IMG/VR virus record: IMGVR_UViG_3300021379_000005
Span: 62,001 to 126,000 of that record
DNA: 64,000 bases
Origin: a virus
Strand: one strand, 5' to 3'
Program-made: the position numbers and the translations under genes
Shown here: in pieces, positions 27,922 to 34,752 of the stretch
How positions within the stretch are numbered: position 1 is the first letter of the stretch
Layout of the letters: the number at the start of each line of letters is the position of its first letter
Notes under the pieces: generated by a model
What the model saw: the letters and a program-made list of their open reading frames with translations, nothing else
Database searches by the model: none
Told to the model about the DNA's origin: nothing

Positions 27922-27950
27922 AGTATATCAAATATCCTTCGATATGTCAA
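27922..27950 (-). promoter_or_regulatory. Sigma70-type promoter for the exonuclease
   Basis: TTGACA and TATACT are separated by 17 bases on the minus strand, 22 bases before the exonuclease ATG. Confidence 0.72.
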
Positions 27951-27956
27951 GCAGTT

Positions 27957-28304
27957 TTATGAAATTTCTTCCTTTTCGTGTCTCGACTTAAGTTCTTCTA
28001 TCGCCTCATCAATATTCTGTATCATTGCATTTTCAATACCATAATGTCTATCCATTATGGCCTGCAGTATAATCCCAAGGAAACTTAAATCATCGACAAG
28101 AACTTTATTACTTAAATCAAATCCATACTCGTCTGACATAATATAAACAAATTCATCAAGGAGTTCATTTGTCATTCCAATAGACACATCATAATCTTCA
28201 TCCATACCACCTAAGTTAATAAACGACTTTATATCTTCCAAGTTATTACTTTTAGATTTTGTTTTAGCAGAAAAAATATCTTTTGCTTCGATTATGTTTT
28301 TCAT
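27957..28304 (-). CDS. Hypothetical acidic protein, 115 residues
   Basis: Not recognised. It is an acidic, helical protein (DEFVYIMSDEYGFDLSNKVL, EAIEELKSRHEKEE) located 12 bases after PhoH in the same direction, with an AGGAGG ribosome-binding site. It is likely co-transcribed with PhoH. There is no membrane segment or Cys cluster. Confidence 0.72.
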   Translation of the reverse strand: MKNIIEAKDIFSAKTKSKSNNLEDIKSFINLGGMDEDYDVSIGMTNELLDEFVYIMSDEYGFDLSNKVLVDDLSFLGIILQAIMDRHYGIENAMIQNIDEAIEELKSRHEKEEIS

Positions 28305-28316
28305 TTTGAGCCTCCT

Positions 28317-29033
28317 TTAGGCAAAACCCAATTCTAATTTATTAATTATGTAGGATTTTACCAAAGGACTTCTGACAATATCTTGTTGCATAAACTCAAT
28401 GAAAGAAAAACGATCCATACTTTTTATGATTTTCATAAAGTCAAGTATTCCATCTTTTTCATCTTTCCATTTAAAGTCTGACTGTCTAAAGTCTCCACAG
28501 AAAATTATTTTACAGTTGTCTCCTATTCTAGTTATGACAGAATCCAGTTCATGAAAATTCATGTTCTGGCATTCATCCACAATAATAATACTATCATAAA
28601 AGGTCATACCTCTTATGTAAGATGTTGAATTAAAATTTATGAGGGAAGTTTTTCGTAAACTTTCGTATGCACTACCGCATTCGAATAATTCGTTTATTAT
28701 GGTTCTATATGGGGTTTCGTATGATTGAAGTTTTTGTTTTTCCGAGCCGGGCAGAAAACCCATATCCCTTGTCGGAACAACACTTCTGATAATTTGTATA
28801 TCTCTATAACTAGAAGATTTGTTCATTAATTCATCTAGTGCAAGGTATAGAGAAATATATGTTTTTCCTGTCCCTGCAACTCCATGAAGAAACAAATGAT
28901 CTTCATAAAAGGCATCGAATACTTCTTCTTGTGCCGGTGTTATTGGTGTAATTTTTTTTAGTTGTGTTCGTGCGTCAATCCCTATTAATCTACTATTATT
29001 GTTTGATTTTGTCTTTCTAGCTTTTCTACTCAC
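28317..29033 (-). CDS. phoH: PhoH-family ATPase
   Basis: The 238-residue protein has a Walker A motif GVAGTGKT (residues 51-58), SVVPTRDMGFLPGS, a Walker B IIVDECQN, and the IIFCGDFRQSD sensor motif, all typical of PhoH. The N-terminus is basic. PhoH is common in marine phages of many families. Its role is unclear, but it is linked to phosphate stress in bacteria and related to RNA/DNA helicase-like ATPases. It is followed by the 115-residue acidic gene. Confidence 0.92.
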   Translation of the reverse strand: MSRKARKTKSNNNSRLIGIDARTQLKKITPITPAQEEVFDAFYEDHLFLHGVAGTGKTYISLYLALDELMNKSSSYRDIQIIRSVVPTRDMGFLPGSEKQKLQSYETPYRTIINELFECGSAYESLRKTSLINFNSTSYIRGMTFYDSIIIVDECQNMNFHELDSVITRIGDNCKIIFCGDFRQSDFKWKDEKDGILDFMKIIKSMDRFSFIEFMQQDIVRSPLVKSYIINKLELGFA

Positions 29034-29073
29034 TAATGAGACTCCTCTGAAAGCTGGAATCTACGGCGAAAAA

Positions 29074-29343
29074 TTACATATTAAATTTAGACTCTGTTTT
29101 AGCTGCTCCAGGCACCTTTGCCACTTTATCTAATACATTCTCCTTAAATGATTGTGGAACCTTTTGTCTGCCCATACGAATAGGATCTCCAATAGAAGGA
29201 GCACCAGTAAGAAATTGTTGGATTTTTCCTGTAACGTTACAGTTGGGACAAGAGCCATTTAAATGTTCTTCTCTTTCAGCAATACGACACCAAATTTCAT
29301 ATTCATGTTCACAATCAGTACATTTAAAATCATATCTTGGCAT
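29074..29343 (-). CDS. FmdB-type zinc-ribbon protein
   Basis: The 89-residue protein begins MPRYDFKCTDCEHEYE and has a second Cys pair CPNC near residue 32, forming a zinc ribbon typical of the FmdB/CxxC_CxxC_SSSS family. The C-terminal half is unstructured. Proteins of this family occur in marine T4-like phages and are presumed regulatory. It lies just upstream of PhoH. Confidence 0.88.
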   Translation of the reverse strand: MPRYDFKCTDCEHEYEIWCRIAEREEHLNGSCPNCNVTGKIQQFLTGAPSIGDPIRMGRQKVPQSFKENVLDKVAKVPGAAKTESKFNM

Positions 29344-29487
29344 AATTTATTGTTTCTCCATAATAAGTTCTTGCGTGAATTTATTTTTCACAATAGTATT
29401 CCATTGGTTAAGGTTTTAGAGGTTTAATTACCTCTATCATTATATATCACTAACAATGTCTACAACCTTGCGTTTCACGCATTTTTA

Positions 29488-29512
29488 AAAATGGGGGGCA
29501 TTGCACCCCCCA
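29488..29512 (-). terminator. Rho-independent terminator with GGGGGG/CCCCCC stem
   Basis: The minus strand reads GGGGGGTGCAATGCCCCCC followed by ATTTTT, seven bases after the stop of the 82-residue gene. The same 19-base hairpin occurs at 48,768-48,786. The stretch from the hairpin to the FmdB start (29344-29487) shows no supported gene. Confidence 0.85.
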
Positions 29513-29518
29513 TCAAAT

Positions 29519-29767
29519 TTACTCTTTAGTTGAAATAAAAGTATACAACTCTTGAGCCTTTTTCATAATGTCTTGAGGGGCGGGCATTTCTGGTTTCAAG
29601 TGTTGTGTATGTTGAACCAATTCCTCAACACTTTTATTCCATGTCTCTGCAGTCGCATTCAAAGTTTGCCAATATGTATCCATTGCCATATGGTAACTTT
29701 GTTCAGACATATCTTTTGCCATTTTTAAAACTTCTAATCTAATTTCAAATGGATTTTTATTACTCAT
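29519..29767 (-). CDS. Conserved small helical protein, 82 residues
   Basis: The protein starts MSNKNPFEIRLEVLKMAKDM, a pattern I associate with a conserved marine T4-like phage protein often encoded near structural or late genes. It is fully helical with a Pro break near residue 60. Start 29767 gives a seven-base gap from the GGAG site; a second ATG one codon upstream is also possible. It ends just before a terminator, so it closes a transcript. Confidence 0.75.
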   Translation of the reverse strand: MSNKNPFEIRLEVLKMAKDMSEQSYHMAMDTYWQTLNATAETWNKSVEELVQHTQHLKPEMPAPQDIMKKAQELYTFISTKE

Positions 29768-29846
29768 CATATTTCTCCTTTTCTGTGTGATGTGTGTAAT
29801 TAGCAACTTTATAGGAAGTTGCCACCTTTATTATATAGTATGAAAC

Positions 29847-30194
29847 TCAGAATGTAAAGCGAACACCAACTGATGTATCTTCATATTCAAAGTCATGATC
29901 TGCACTAATATCACTGTAAAGAGAAAGTGCAGGAGATACTGCATATGAAACTCCCAAATTAACACCGTCAAAATTAATTGTATCAGATGCTAAGTTACGG
30001 TCATATGAAAAATCTGCCCATGGGCGCAGCACCAATCCTTGTGGAAGTGCCATTGTGTATCCTAATTCAGATGTAAATTTTTCATTTTCCAAACTATATT
30101 CAACTTCACCATCTACATGGCCTCTAATGCCTTCTGCCATTGCAGATGTGCATAAAAAAACCGCCGAAGCGGCTCCAACTAAAAACTTTGTCAT
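29847..30194 (-). CDS. Secreted beta-barrel-like outer-membrane protein
   Basis: The 115-residue protein has a clear signal peptide (MTKFLVGAASAVFLCTSAMA, cut after AMA). The mature chain has alternating hydrophobic strands and ends in a classic C-terminal barrel motif (TSVGVRFTF). At about 95 mature residues it is too short for a full 8-strand barrel, so it may oligomerise or act as a surface-altering peptide. It sits between the tmRNA gene and the 82-residue gene. Phage-coded outer-membrane proteins can block superinfection, but that is only a possibility here. Confidence 0.75.
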   Translation of the reverse strand: MTKFLVGAASAVFLCTSAMAEGIRGHVDGEVEYSLENEKFTSELGYTMALPQGLVLRPWADFSYDRNLASDTINFDGVNLGVSYAVSPALSLYSDISADHDFEYEDTSVGVRFTF

Positions 30195-30219
30195 TTATTA
30201 AATCCTTTTACTATGACTG

Positions 30220-30600
30220 CGGGCCCGTTTGGTAACAAGGTGGAGCCCATACCCCGCTGATTATGCTGCTAGAGCAAATTCAGGTGCAAAGTTATCGTTT
30301 GCGTTTAGTTTTGTTCGACCGAATATCGTAGGTCAACACGGTAATCTACTCTCATCTCTACACACCTGTCGATCCTAGTTCGCCCCCATCATAAACACAC
30401 GAATAAGTAATGGCCCAAATCTATAACTTTTATAAGGATTCCCACTGTTAAATCTAAATTCGCCCCATTGAAAAGGTGTTCCTTTAAACCAACTAATCCA
30501 GTGCCAATCCCAATTCATTATATCCTCATGTGTTTATGGTGGAGGCGTTGGGTACTGCCCCCAAGTCCAGTATGCATGTTGAATCGTATCAACAATTACA
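30220..30600 (-). ncRNA. ssrA: Circularly permuted two-piece tmRNA (alphaproteobacterial type)
   Basis: Read on the minus strand, the acceptor piece comes first (from about 30600): a T-stem TTGGG/CCCAA with a seven-base loop, then CGCCTCC and encoded ACCA, ending at 30537. A 149-base spacer follows, then the coding piece, which starts at 30387 with GGGGGCG. This pairs with CGCCTCC to give a 7-bp acceptor stem with one G-U. The tag frame at 30261-30302 encodes ANDNFAPEFALAA then TAA. Sequence beyond both ends of the stem continues to pair (ATAAACACA with TGTGTTTAT), as in a precursor that is processed into two RNAs. The role is ribosome rescue and tagging for proteolysis. Exact mature 5' and 3' ends are estimates. 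Confidence 0.92.
30375..30518 (-). CDS. 47-residue Trp-rich protein encoded inside the tmRNA spacer
   Basis: An open frame fills the spacer between the two tmRNA pieces: MNWDWHWISWFKGTPFQWGE, then FRFNSGNPYKSYRFGPLLIR and VFMMGAN. A GAGG ribosome-binding site lies just upstream of the ATG at 30518. The last four codons, including the TAG, lie inside the coding piece, so RNA processing would remove the stop. The amino-acid make-up looks like a real protein, not chance, but I cannot test conservation. It may be the reason the spacer is long. Confidence 0.55.
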   Translation of the reverse strand: MNWDWHWISWFKGTPFQWGEFRFNSGNPYKSYRFGPLLIRVFMMGAN

Positions 30601-30604
30601 AGTT

Positions 30605-30635
30605 TATTTATACACTATTCTTTTATTTTTGTCAA
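30605..30635 (-). promoter_or_regulatory. Overlapping sigma70 and T4-late promoters for the tmRNA
   Basis: TTGACA (30630-30635) and TATAAA (30607-30612) have a 17-base spacer. The same -10 region reads TATAAATA (30605-30612), the T4 late consensus. The expected start is near 30600, at the 5' edge of the acceptor piece. The promoter lies within the 3' end of the upstream membrane-protein gene. Confidence 0.75.
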
Positions 30636-30812
30636 GCAAAAAATAATATAAAAAATATAGTGTAATAATACAACACCAAGAAATTCATACAATACGATAT
30701 TTTCTTCTGGTGTAAATACCATTAAACTTTTTCCAAATAAACCTAAAAGGAATAAAAGGATAAAGTAAGAAACTATGGGGATACACACAAAGTACCCCCA
30801 ACTTATTTTCAT
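30615..30812 (-). CDS. Two-helix membrane protein, candidate holin
   Basis: The 65-residue protein has two hydrophobic segments (YFVCIPIVSYFILLFLLGLF and VLYEFLGVVLLHYIFYIIFC) and a short charged tail. Its ATG overlaps the stop of the endolysin gene (30809-30812), so the two are coupled. A small membrane protein next to an endolysin is commonly a holin or antiholin; that is inference. The 3' end holds the tmRNA promoter. Confidence 0.68.
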   Translation of the reverse strand: MKISWGYFVCIPIVSYFILLFLLGLFGKSLMVFTPEENIVLYEFLGVVLLHYIFYIIFCLTKIKE

Positions 30813-31264
30813 ACCATCAGCTCAAAGTGTGGAGCGTCAATAAATGGGCGTCTTCCTTGAGAGCGCCTCAAATCAACATAGGCGTTCATGGCGTCTTCCA
30901 TGGAACCATCCCACTCTCTAATGTCATCAATGTGCCAGGCTGCGCCCCAGCGGACTGCTACACCTTCTTCTATTGCAGCGGCCTTCATTGCGTCTGCAAC
31001 TTCATCATACACATTGAGTTCCCAGACTCCACGGCCTCCAACATAAGCCATTAAGTCTACTGCAAGTCCGTCAAGATGCTTACTCTTCATTGTTTGACTT
31101 GCACCCTTAGCAACTAAAGCCTCTTGTTCTTCAAGAGTTCTTAAACCTTGGATCACTCCAAAGTCGACCTCAGTCAATTCGATAGCACGGCTGACAACTC
31201 TAACCATGTCATCATGAACACCTTCCAGTTTAGAAAGTGATCTGTTTGATAATTTAAAAGTCAT
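30809..31264 (-). CDS. M15-family peptidoglycan peptidase (endolysin)
   Basis: The 151-residue protein has the M15C (L-alanyl-D-glutamate / VanY-like) zinc peptidase motifs: a GLRTLEEQEAL segment, SKHLDGLAVD (zinc ligands His63 and Asp70) and a final DAPHFEL (His146). There is no signal peptide, so a holin is needed for release. It is the only free-standing endolysin-like gene near a membrane-protein partner in this window. Confidence 0.9.
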   Translation of the reverse strand: MTFKLSNRSLSKLEGVHDDMVRVVSRAIELTEVDFGVIQGLRTLEEQEALVAKGASQTMKSKHLDGLAVDLMAYVGGRGVWELNVYDEVADAMKAAAIEEGVAVRWGAAWHIDDIREWDGSMEDAMNAYVDLRRSQGRRPFIDAPHFELMV

Positions 31265-31266
31265 TT

Positions 31267-31794
31267 TTAATCCTTTTCTTTGTCTTTGTCAAAATTAATT
31301 GTAATATCACTTGGAGTAAGTGACACATTATATGAGTCTGTAAAAGTGATATCAGAAGTATCTAGTGTGACATCCATATTATCGAAGGTGACAGAACCGA
31401 TGTCATAATCTCCAGTAAAAAGCAAATCATCCAACCCATTACCAGTTAATGTTATGGTATCTTCTGAATCTTCTTTTTTAGGAAATTCAACAATTTTGGC
31501 AGTGGTATCTAAACCATTAAGTCTATTATACATTTCTTCTGCACTTACAGAATATTCATCAAATAATTCTTTTCCTGCAGCAAGGTCATAGTCTTCATCG
31601 GAAACACTTTCGATATGTTGAATTTCACCTTTCTTAATCCAATCAAAACCTGCAGCGATCAAAAAGATTTCGATTTTCTCCAACACTTCACCAAGTGTTG
31701 CATCTGTCCCATCAAATGAATAAGTAACAACATCTTCTTTGCCCCCGTCATCGTGTACACTACTAAAAGTGTATTTTGTACTATAGTCTTCCAT
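31267..31794 (-). CDS. Hypothetical acidic protein, 175 residues
   Basis: Not recognised. It is strongly acidic, with a helical middle (LGEVLEKIEIFLIAAGFDWI) and a C-terminal half of repeated Thr/Asp strands (TLDTSDITFTDSYNVSLTPS, ITINFDKDKEKD). It lies two bases before the endolysin gene, so it is in the same transcript. Confidence 0.7.
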   Translation of the reverse strand: MEDYSTKYTFSSVHDDGGKEDVVTYSFDGTDATLGEVLEKIEIFLIAAGFDWIKKGEIQHIESVSDEDYDLAAGKELFDEYSVSAEEMYNRLNGLDTTAKIVEFPKKEDSEDTITLTGNGLDDLLFTGDYDIGSVTFDNMDVTLDTSDITFTDSYNVSLTPSDITINFDKDKEKD

Positions 31795-31918
31795 TATTAA
31801 TCTCCTGAGATATTTTCATCTGTCTGTTTATATACGCCTGTCGTTGTAAATATTGCCTCATCCTTGACCTTGCGTCTCGCAATCTAATCCTTAATTGATT
31901 TATATTTGATCTTTTCAT
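31781..31918 (-). CDS. Small basic protein, 45 residues
   Basis: The frame begins MKRSNINQLRIRLRDARSRM and is very rich in Arg and Gln. A GGAG site sits six bases before the ATG at 31918. It overlaps the start of the next gene by 14 bases. It could bind nucleic acid. Support is the ribosome-binding site and tight packing only. Confidence 0.5.
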   Translation of the reverse strand: MKRSNINQLRIRLRDARSRMRQYLQRQAYINRQMKISQEINNGRL

Positions 31919-31944
31919 TATATACTCCACAATTATATAGGTTA

Positions 31945-32742
31945 TCAAAAAAAACTATCAATCGTAATATCTGCCTTGTATCTTGCGATATTACTCTTAT
32001 TATGTTTTATGTCATTACTGTGAATGAATGGCATATCATCACACCATTCGTATTCTGTTTCGCCAGGCCGTTTAATTTTCCACTGCAAATCATCATCTTT
32101 TGGATACTGATTTGTCCAACAACAAGTTGAATATCTATTCATATACTTTCTATCTGTTTTTGTCAATGGATAGATATATCTGAACTGTTTACCCCATACT
32201 CTTGAAAACCCCATATCACCCATTTTGGCGTCATTTGGTCGAGGGCCATACTTCGTATCATGTCTACCCATCTCTTTCTTCATCTTCCTCTGTATAGTCC
32301 TAAAATGCACCTTCTCGCCTGTCTCAGAGACATATACATCAGACCATATAAAACCGCCGTAAAGAAAGTTTGCAGATTGGTAAACATATCCTGGCTTTCC
32401 AACTATTCCATCTGCCCAAGTATACAGATATTTTGCATCTGTATTTTCACGCATCCACTTTACCGTTTGAGATAACATTTGGGATTCGGAGTTTCTGGGC
32501 ATAGAATCATCCATGCACATCTTTCCGATCTCAAAGTAATCGGATGTAGTCAAATCTGGAAACATCTTTTTAATAGTTCCCATCGGATTAGTTCCCCATC
32601 CTAATGTTAAAACCCCAACCAACTTATCATCTAAGTGAAAACCTAGATAATGTTTAGTTAATCGAGGCATAACTGCAGAATAATGGCGTTCTGCAACAAA
32701 TACAGAAGCATTATTCTTGTGAAGGGGCCTTATATCATACAT
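31945..32742 (-). CDS. Mom-like DNA-modification acyltransferase homologue
   Basis: The 265-residue protein resembles the Mom family (GNAT-related enzymes that modify adenine in phage DNA): ERHYSAVMPRLTKHYLGFHL, LVGVLTLGWGTNP, YFEIGKMCMDDSMPRNSESQ, KYLYTWADGIVGKPGYVYQS and ANFLYGGF. Mom of phage Mu protects DNA from host restriction. The call is by motif pattern. It overlaps the peroxiredoxin gene by one base. A plain GNAT role cannot be excluded. Confidence 0.7.
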   Translation of the reverse strand: MYDIRPLHKNNASVFVAERHYSAVMPRLTKHYLGFHLDDKLVGVLTLGWGTNPMGTIKKMFPDLTTSDYFEIGKMCMDDSMPRNSESQMLSQTVKWMRENTDAKYLYTWADGIVGKPGYVYQSANFLYGGFIWSDVYVSETGEKVHFRTIQRKMKKEMGRHDTKYGPRPNDAKMGDMGFSRVWGKQFRYIYPLTKTDRKYMNRYSTCCWTNQYPKDDDLQWKIKRPGETEYEWCDDMPFIHSNDIKHNKSNIARYKADITIDSFF

Positions 32743-33329
32743 TAAACAACCTTATAATCGCCCATAGTGGTTCGTTGTTCAACTTCATTCCACATACTTT
32801 TCTGATCTAGATAACTAATCATATTTTCTGGAGTTGTTTGAACATATGGGTCATCATCACTACCATCGTTATTGATGCCTGGCTCTTGCCACCAATGTTC
32901 AACAACCCCATCATTAATTACACACATGTATCTCCAACTACGCATACCAAAACCTAAGTGGTTTTTACCAATCAACATTCCCATGAAACGAGTAAAGTTT
33001 CCAGAACCATCTGGAATCACTTTTACATTTTGAATGTTCTGTGCCTTGGCCCATGCATTCATAACAAATGCATCGTTAACTGAAATGCAGTATACTTCGT
33101 CAATACCATAATCTTTAATCTTTGAATAATTACTCTCAAAGCCTGGCAATTGGTATGTAGAACAAGTGGGCGTAAATGCGCCGGGCAAACTGAATAAAAC
33201 TACTCTCTTACCTTTAAACAATTCATCACTTGTTACATCTTCCCATCTAAATGGGTTTGGGCCTTCGATTGATTCATCTCTAACCCTAGTTCTGAATACC
33301 ACACAAGGTGGTCTAAATCCTTCTATCAT
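32742..33329 (-). CDS. Peroxiredoxin (AhpC/TSA, Prx5 type)
   Basis: The 195-residue protein has the peroxidatic motif PGAFTPTCS (Cys56) and FLPGFE-like PGFESNYSKI, then VYCISVNDAFVMNAWAKAQN, all typical of Prx5/hybrid peroxiredoxins. It reduces hydrogen peroxide or alkyl peroxides with thiol donors. Peroxiredoxins occur in some marine T4-like phages, where they may protect infected cells. It overlaps both neighbouring genes by one to four bases. Confidence 0.92.
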   Translation of the reverse strand: MIEGFRPPCVVFRTRVRDESIEGPNPFRWEDVTSDELFKGKRVVLFSLPGAFTPTCSTYQLPGFESNYSKIKDYGIDEVYCISVNDAFVMNAWAKAQNIQNVKVIPDGSGNFTRFMGMLIGKNHLGFGMRSWRYMCVINDGVVEHWWQEPGINNDGSDDDPYVQTTPENMISYLDQKSMWNEVEQRTTMGDYKVV

Positions 33330-33598
33330 ACAGCCGGTTCTCCTCTCATCATAAACTTTTTCTGTTTTCTAAAATCGCCCCAAACCTCACTTGCCTTAAC
33401 TCTTATAAAAGGTTTATTTGTTTCTGAGGTATTTGGGTTTGGAATTGTAAGAACTACATTCTTTCCTTGCTGCCATGCCTCTCGTTGACGAATTGCATGT
33501 GCAAGAGTTCCTTTTGGGTTTTTAGTTCTATTCTTCCGTGATACACTAGGGCGTTCGCCCTTAGATGTGTAATTCTTTCCCTTTGATTTTCCACCCAT
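33326..33598 (-). CDS. Basic conserved phage protein, 90 residues
   Basis: The N-terminal third is extremely basic (MGGKSKGKNYTSKGERPSVS, RKNRTKNPKG), followed by AHAIRQREAWQQGKNVVLTI and a C-terminal KPFIRVKASEVWGDF. It could bind nucleic acid. It overlaps the peroxiredoxin start by four bases and abuts the SH3-like gene stop. No function is known. Confidence 0.72.
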   Translation of the reverse strand: MGGKSKGKNYTSKGERPSVSRKNRTKNPKGTLAHAIRQREAWQQGKNVVLTIPNPNTSETNKPFIRVKASEVWGDFRKQKKFMMRGEPAV

Positions 33599-33894
33599 TA
33601 ATCTAAATCTCCATACTCTTTAAGCCTTTCAAATCGAAACGATCTCCATCCCTCTTTTTCCAAATCCCAAACAACAATAAGGTTTGGGTCTTTTTCTTTT
33701 TGAACTGATCCTTCCACCTCTACTGGGTTATCAGGCCACGGCACGATCTTCGGATTTGTCGTGCAATGCATTACTCTTAGAGTTCCGTCTGCCTTTTCGA
33801 ACACTACTCGTTGTGCCTTTTCCTGTAGTATTGCCCTTAGTGTTGGTGCGTCCAGATTTGATATTGGACTTTGTTGTTGCATTTGTTCTACCAT
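33598..33894 (-). CDS. SH3-like beta-barrel phage protein
   Basis: The 98-residue protein has the pattern RVVFEKADGTLRVMHCTTNP, VVWDLEKEGWRSFRFERL, shared by a family of small SH3-fold proteins in T4-like phages. The role is unknown. The start at 33894 has a GGTGAG ribosome-binding site and overlaps a stop as TAATG. About 164 bases at its 5' end are also covered by the C-terminal tail of the upstream gene in another frame. Confidence 0.8.
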   Translation of the reverse strand: MVEQMQQQSPISNLDAPTLRAILQEKAQRVVFEKADGTLRVMHCTTNPKIVPWPDNPVEVEGSVQKEKDPNLIVVWDLEKEGWRSFRFERLKEYGDLD

Positions 33895-34396
33895 TATTTC
33901 TCACCTTTTTTGCATTTACATTTTTATCAGTATCGCATGTTTTTTTGTATAAGTCAAGATAAAAATTCCAATGTTTTTCAGTATCATTATATTTTGCATC
34001 ATATAATATACTCCAATCACCCATTCCCCAAGACAATACATGTCTACCATGTTTTGTTTCCTTAGTAATTGCGTACTTGGCGCCATCTTTGCCTGGAAAT
34101 TTTATTTGTTCATCAATTAAACTAGTATCGAACTTTTGTCTTGGTGGGGGTGGGGGATATGAACGAGGTTTCTTTTTTGATTTTGGTGGGGACGGTTTTG
34201 GGCCCTTATACCCAATCTCATACCACTTGGGTTCTGGTGGTAATGATGCTGCCCGAGCGGCCTCCATCTCTGCTTTGGTTCTGCGCTTCCTCTTTTGTTT
34301 TGGTTTTGAGGATTGAGACTCGGCCGCTCGGGCGGCCTCCATTTCTGCCTTTGTTCTTCTTTTCCGTTTAGGTTTCGCTTCCGTCTTCTTCACCAT
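33731..34396 (-). CDS. Basic repeat protein with an out-of-frame C-terminal tail
   Basis: The 221-residue protein begins MVKKTEAKPKRKRRTKAEME and holds two copies of KRKRRTKAEMEAARAA, then a Pro-rich linker (PPPPP) and a folded part (about 80-165, ISKETKHGRHVLSWGMGDWS-like: HGRHVLSWGMGDWSILYDAK). After NVNAKK the frame runs 59 more codons across the start of the SH3 gene and becomes low-complexity Lys/Thr/Asn/Gly. A slippery A AAA AAG lies at that point; a -1 shift gives GEK and then a stop. Start 34396 was chosen for its GGGA site; 34408 is also possible. Confidence 0.7.
   Translation of the reverse strand: MVKKTEAKPKRKRRTKAEMEAARAAESQSSKPKQKRKRRTKAEMEAARAASLPPEPKWYEIGYKGPKPSPPKSKKKPRSYPPPPPRQKFDTSLIDEQIKFPGKDGAKYAITKETKHGRHVLSWGMGDWSILYDAKYNDTEKHWNFYLDLYKKTCDTDKNVNAKKVRNNGRTNATTKSNIKSGRTNTKGNTTGKGTTSSVRKGRRNSKSNALHDKSEDRAVA
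33905..33911 (-). promoter_or_regulatory. A AAA AAG slippery heptamer in the basic repeat gene
   Basis: On the minus strand the codons GCA AAA AAG GTG contain A AAA AAG in the correct phase for -1 slippage. The shifted frame reads GGT GAG AAA TAA, and its stop overlaps the ATG of the SH3 gene (TAATG). The same outcome would follow from one extra A in the run. Confidence 0.5.
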
Positions 34397-34637
34397 TATC
34401 ATTCCCAATCAATTTTTCTGCACTCTTGTCATCAATGACTTCACGAATGTCCATAATTTTTTCTCTTCCAATCATATCTATTATAAGATTTGTTAGGTCG
34501 ATTTCTTTGCGAATGAAAAACATTTTATGATTTAATTTTTCTAACTCTCGTTGATAATATTCAAGCTCTTTTTCTTTTCGAACCTTTTGTTCTATTATAT
34601 CAGTTAGAAGAATTATTTTTCTTTCTTTGTCTTCCAT
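34368..34637 (-). CDS. Coiled-coil protein, 89 residues
   Basis: Residues 10-55 form a long charged coiled coil (IIEQKVRKEKELEYYQRELE), followed by an acidic tail (NDNGEEDGSET). It overlaps the basic repeat gene by 29 bases at its 3' end. Not recognised further. Confidence 0.7.
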   Translation of the reverse strand: MEDKERKIILLTDIIEQKVRKEKELEYYQRELEKLNHKMFFIRKEIDLTNLIIDMIGREKIMDIREVIDDKSAEKLIGNDNGEEDGSET

Positions 34638-34739
34638 TTACATACAACAGTCTTCGTATCTTTCGCTATGCAATCTATGTTTTGAAAGATCGCCGTGATG
34701 TTCTTTCATTTTAAAGAAGTTTATTATCCAATTAAACAT
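34638..34739 (-). CDS. 33-residue miniprotein
   Basis: The frame MFNWIINFFKMKEHHGDLSK then HRLHSERYEDCCM has an AGGA site eight bases before the ATG. Its stop is directly followed by the ATG of the coiled-coil gene (TAAATG). The N-terminal ten residues could form an amphipathic membrane anchor. Function unknown. Confidence 0.55.
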   Translation of the reverse strand: MFNWIINFFKMKEHHGDLSKHRLHSERYEDCCM

Positions 34740-34752
34740 ATTAAATTCCTAA

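Noticed and set aside
30468-30665. Plus-strand 65-residue frame
   Set aside because: It runs across the tmRNA acceptor piece and its promoter on the opposite strand and has no ribosome-binding site.
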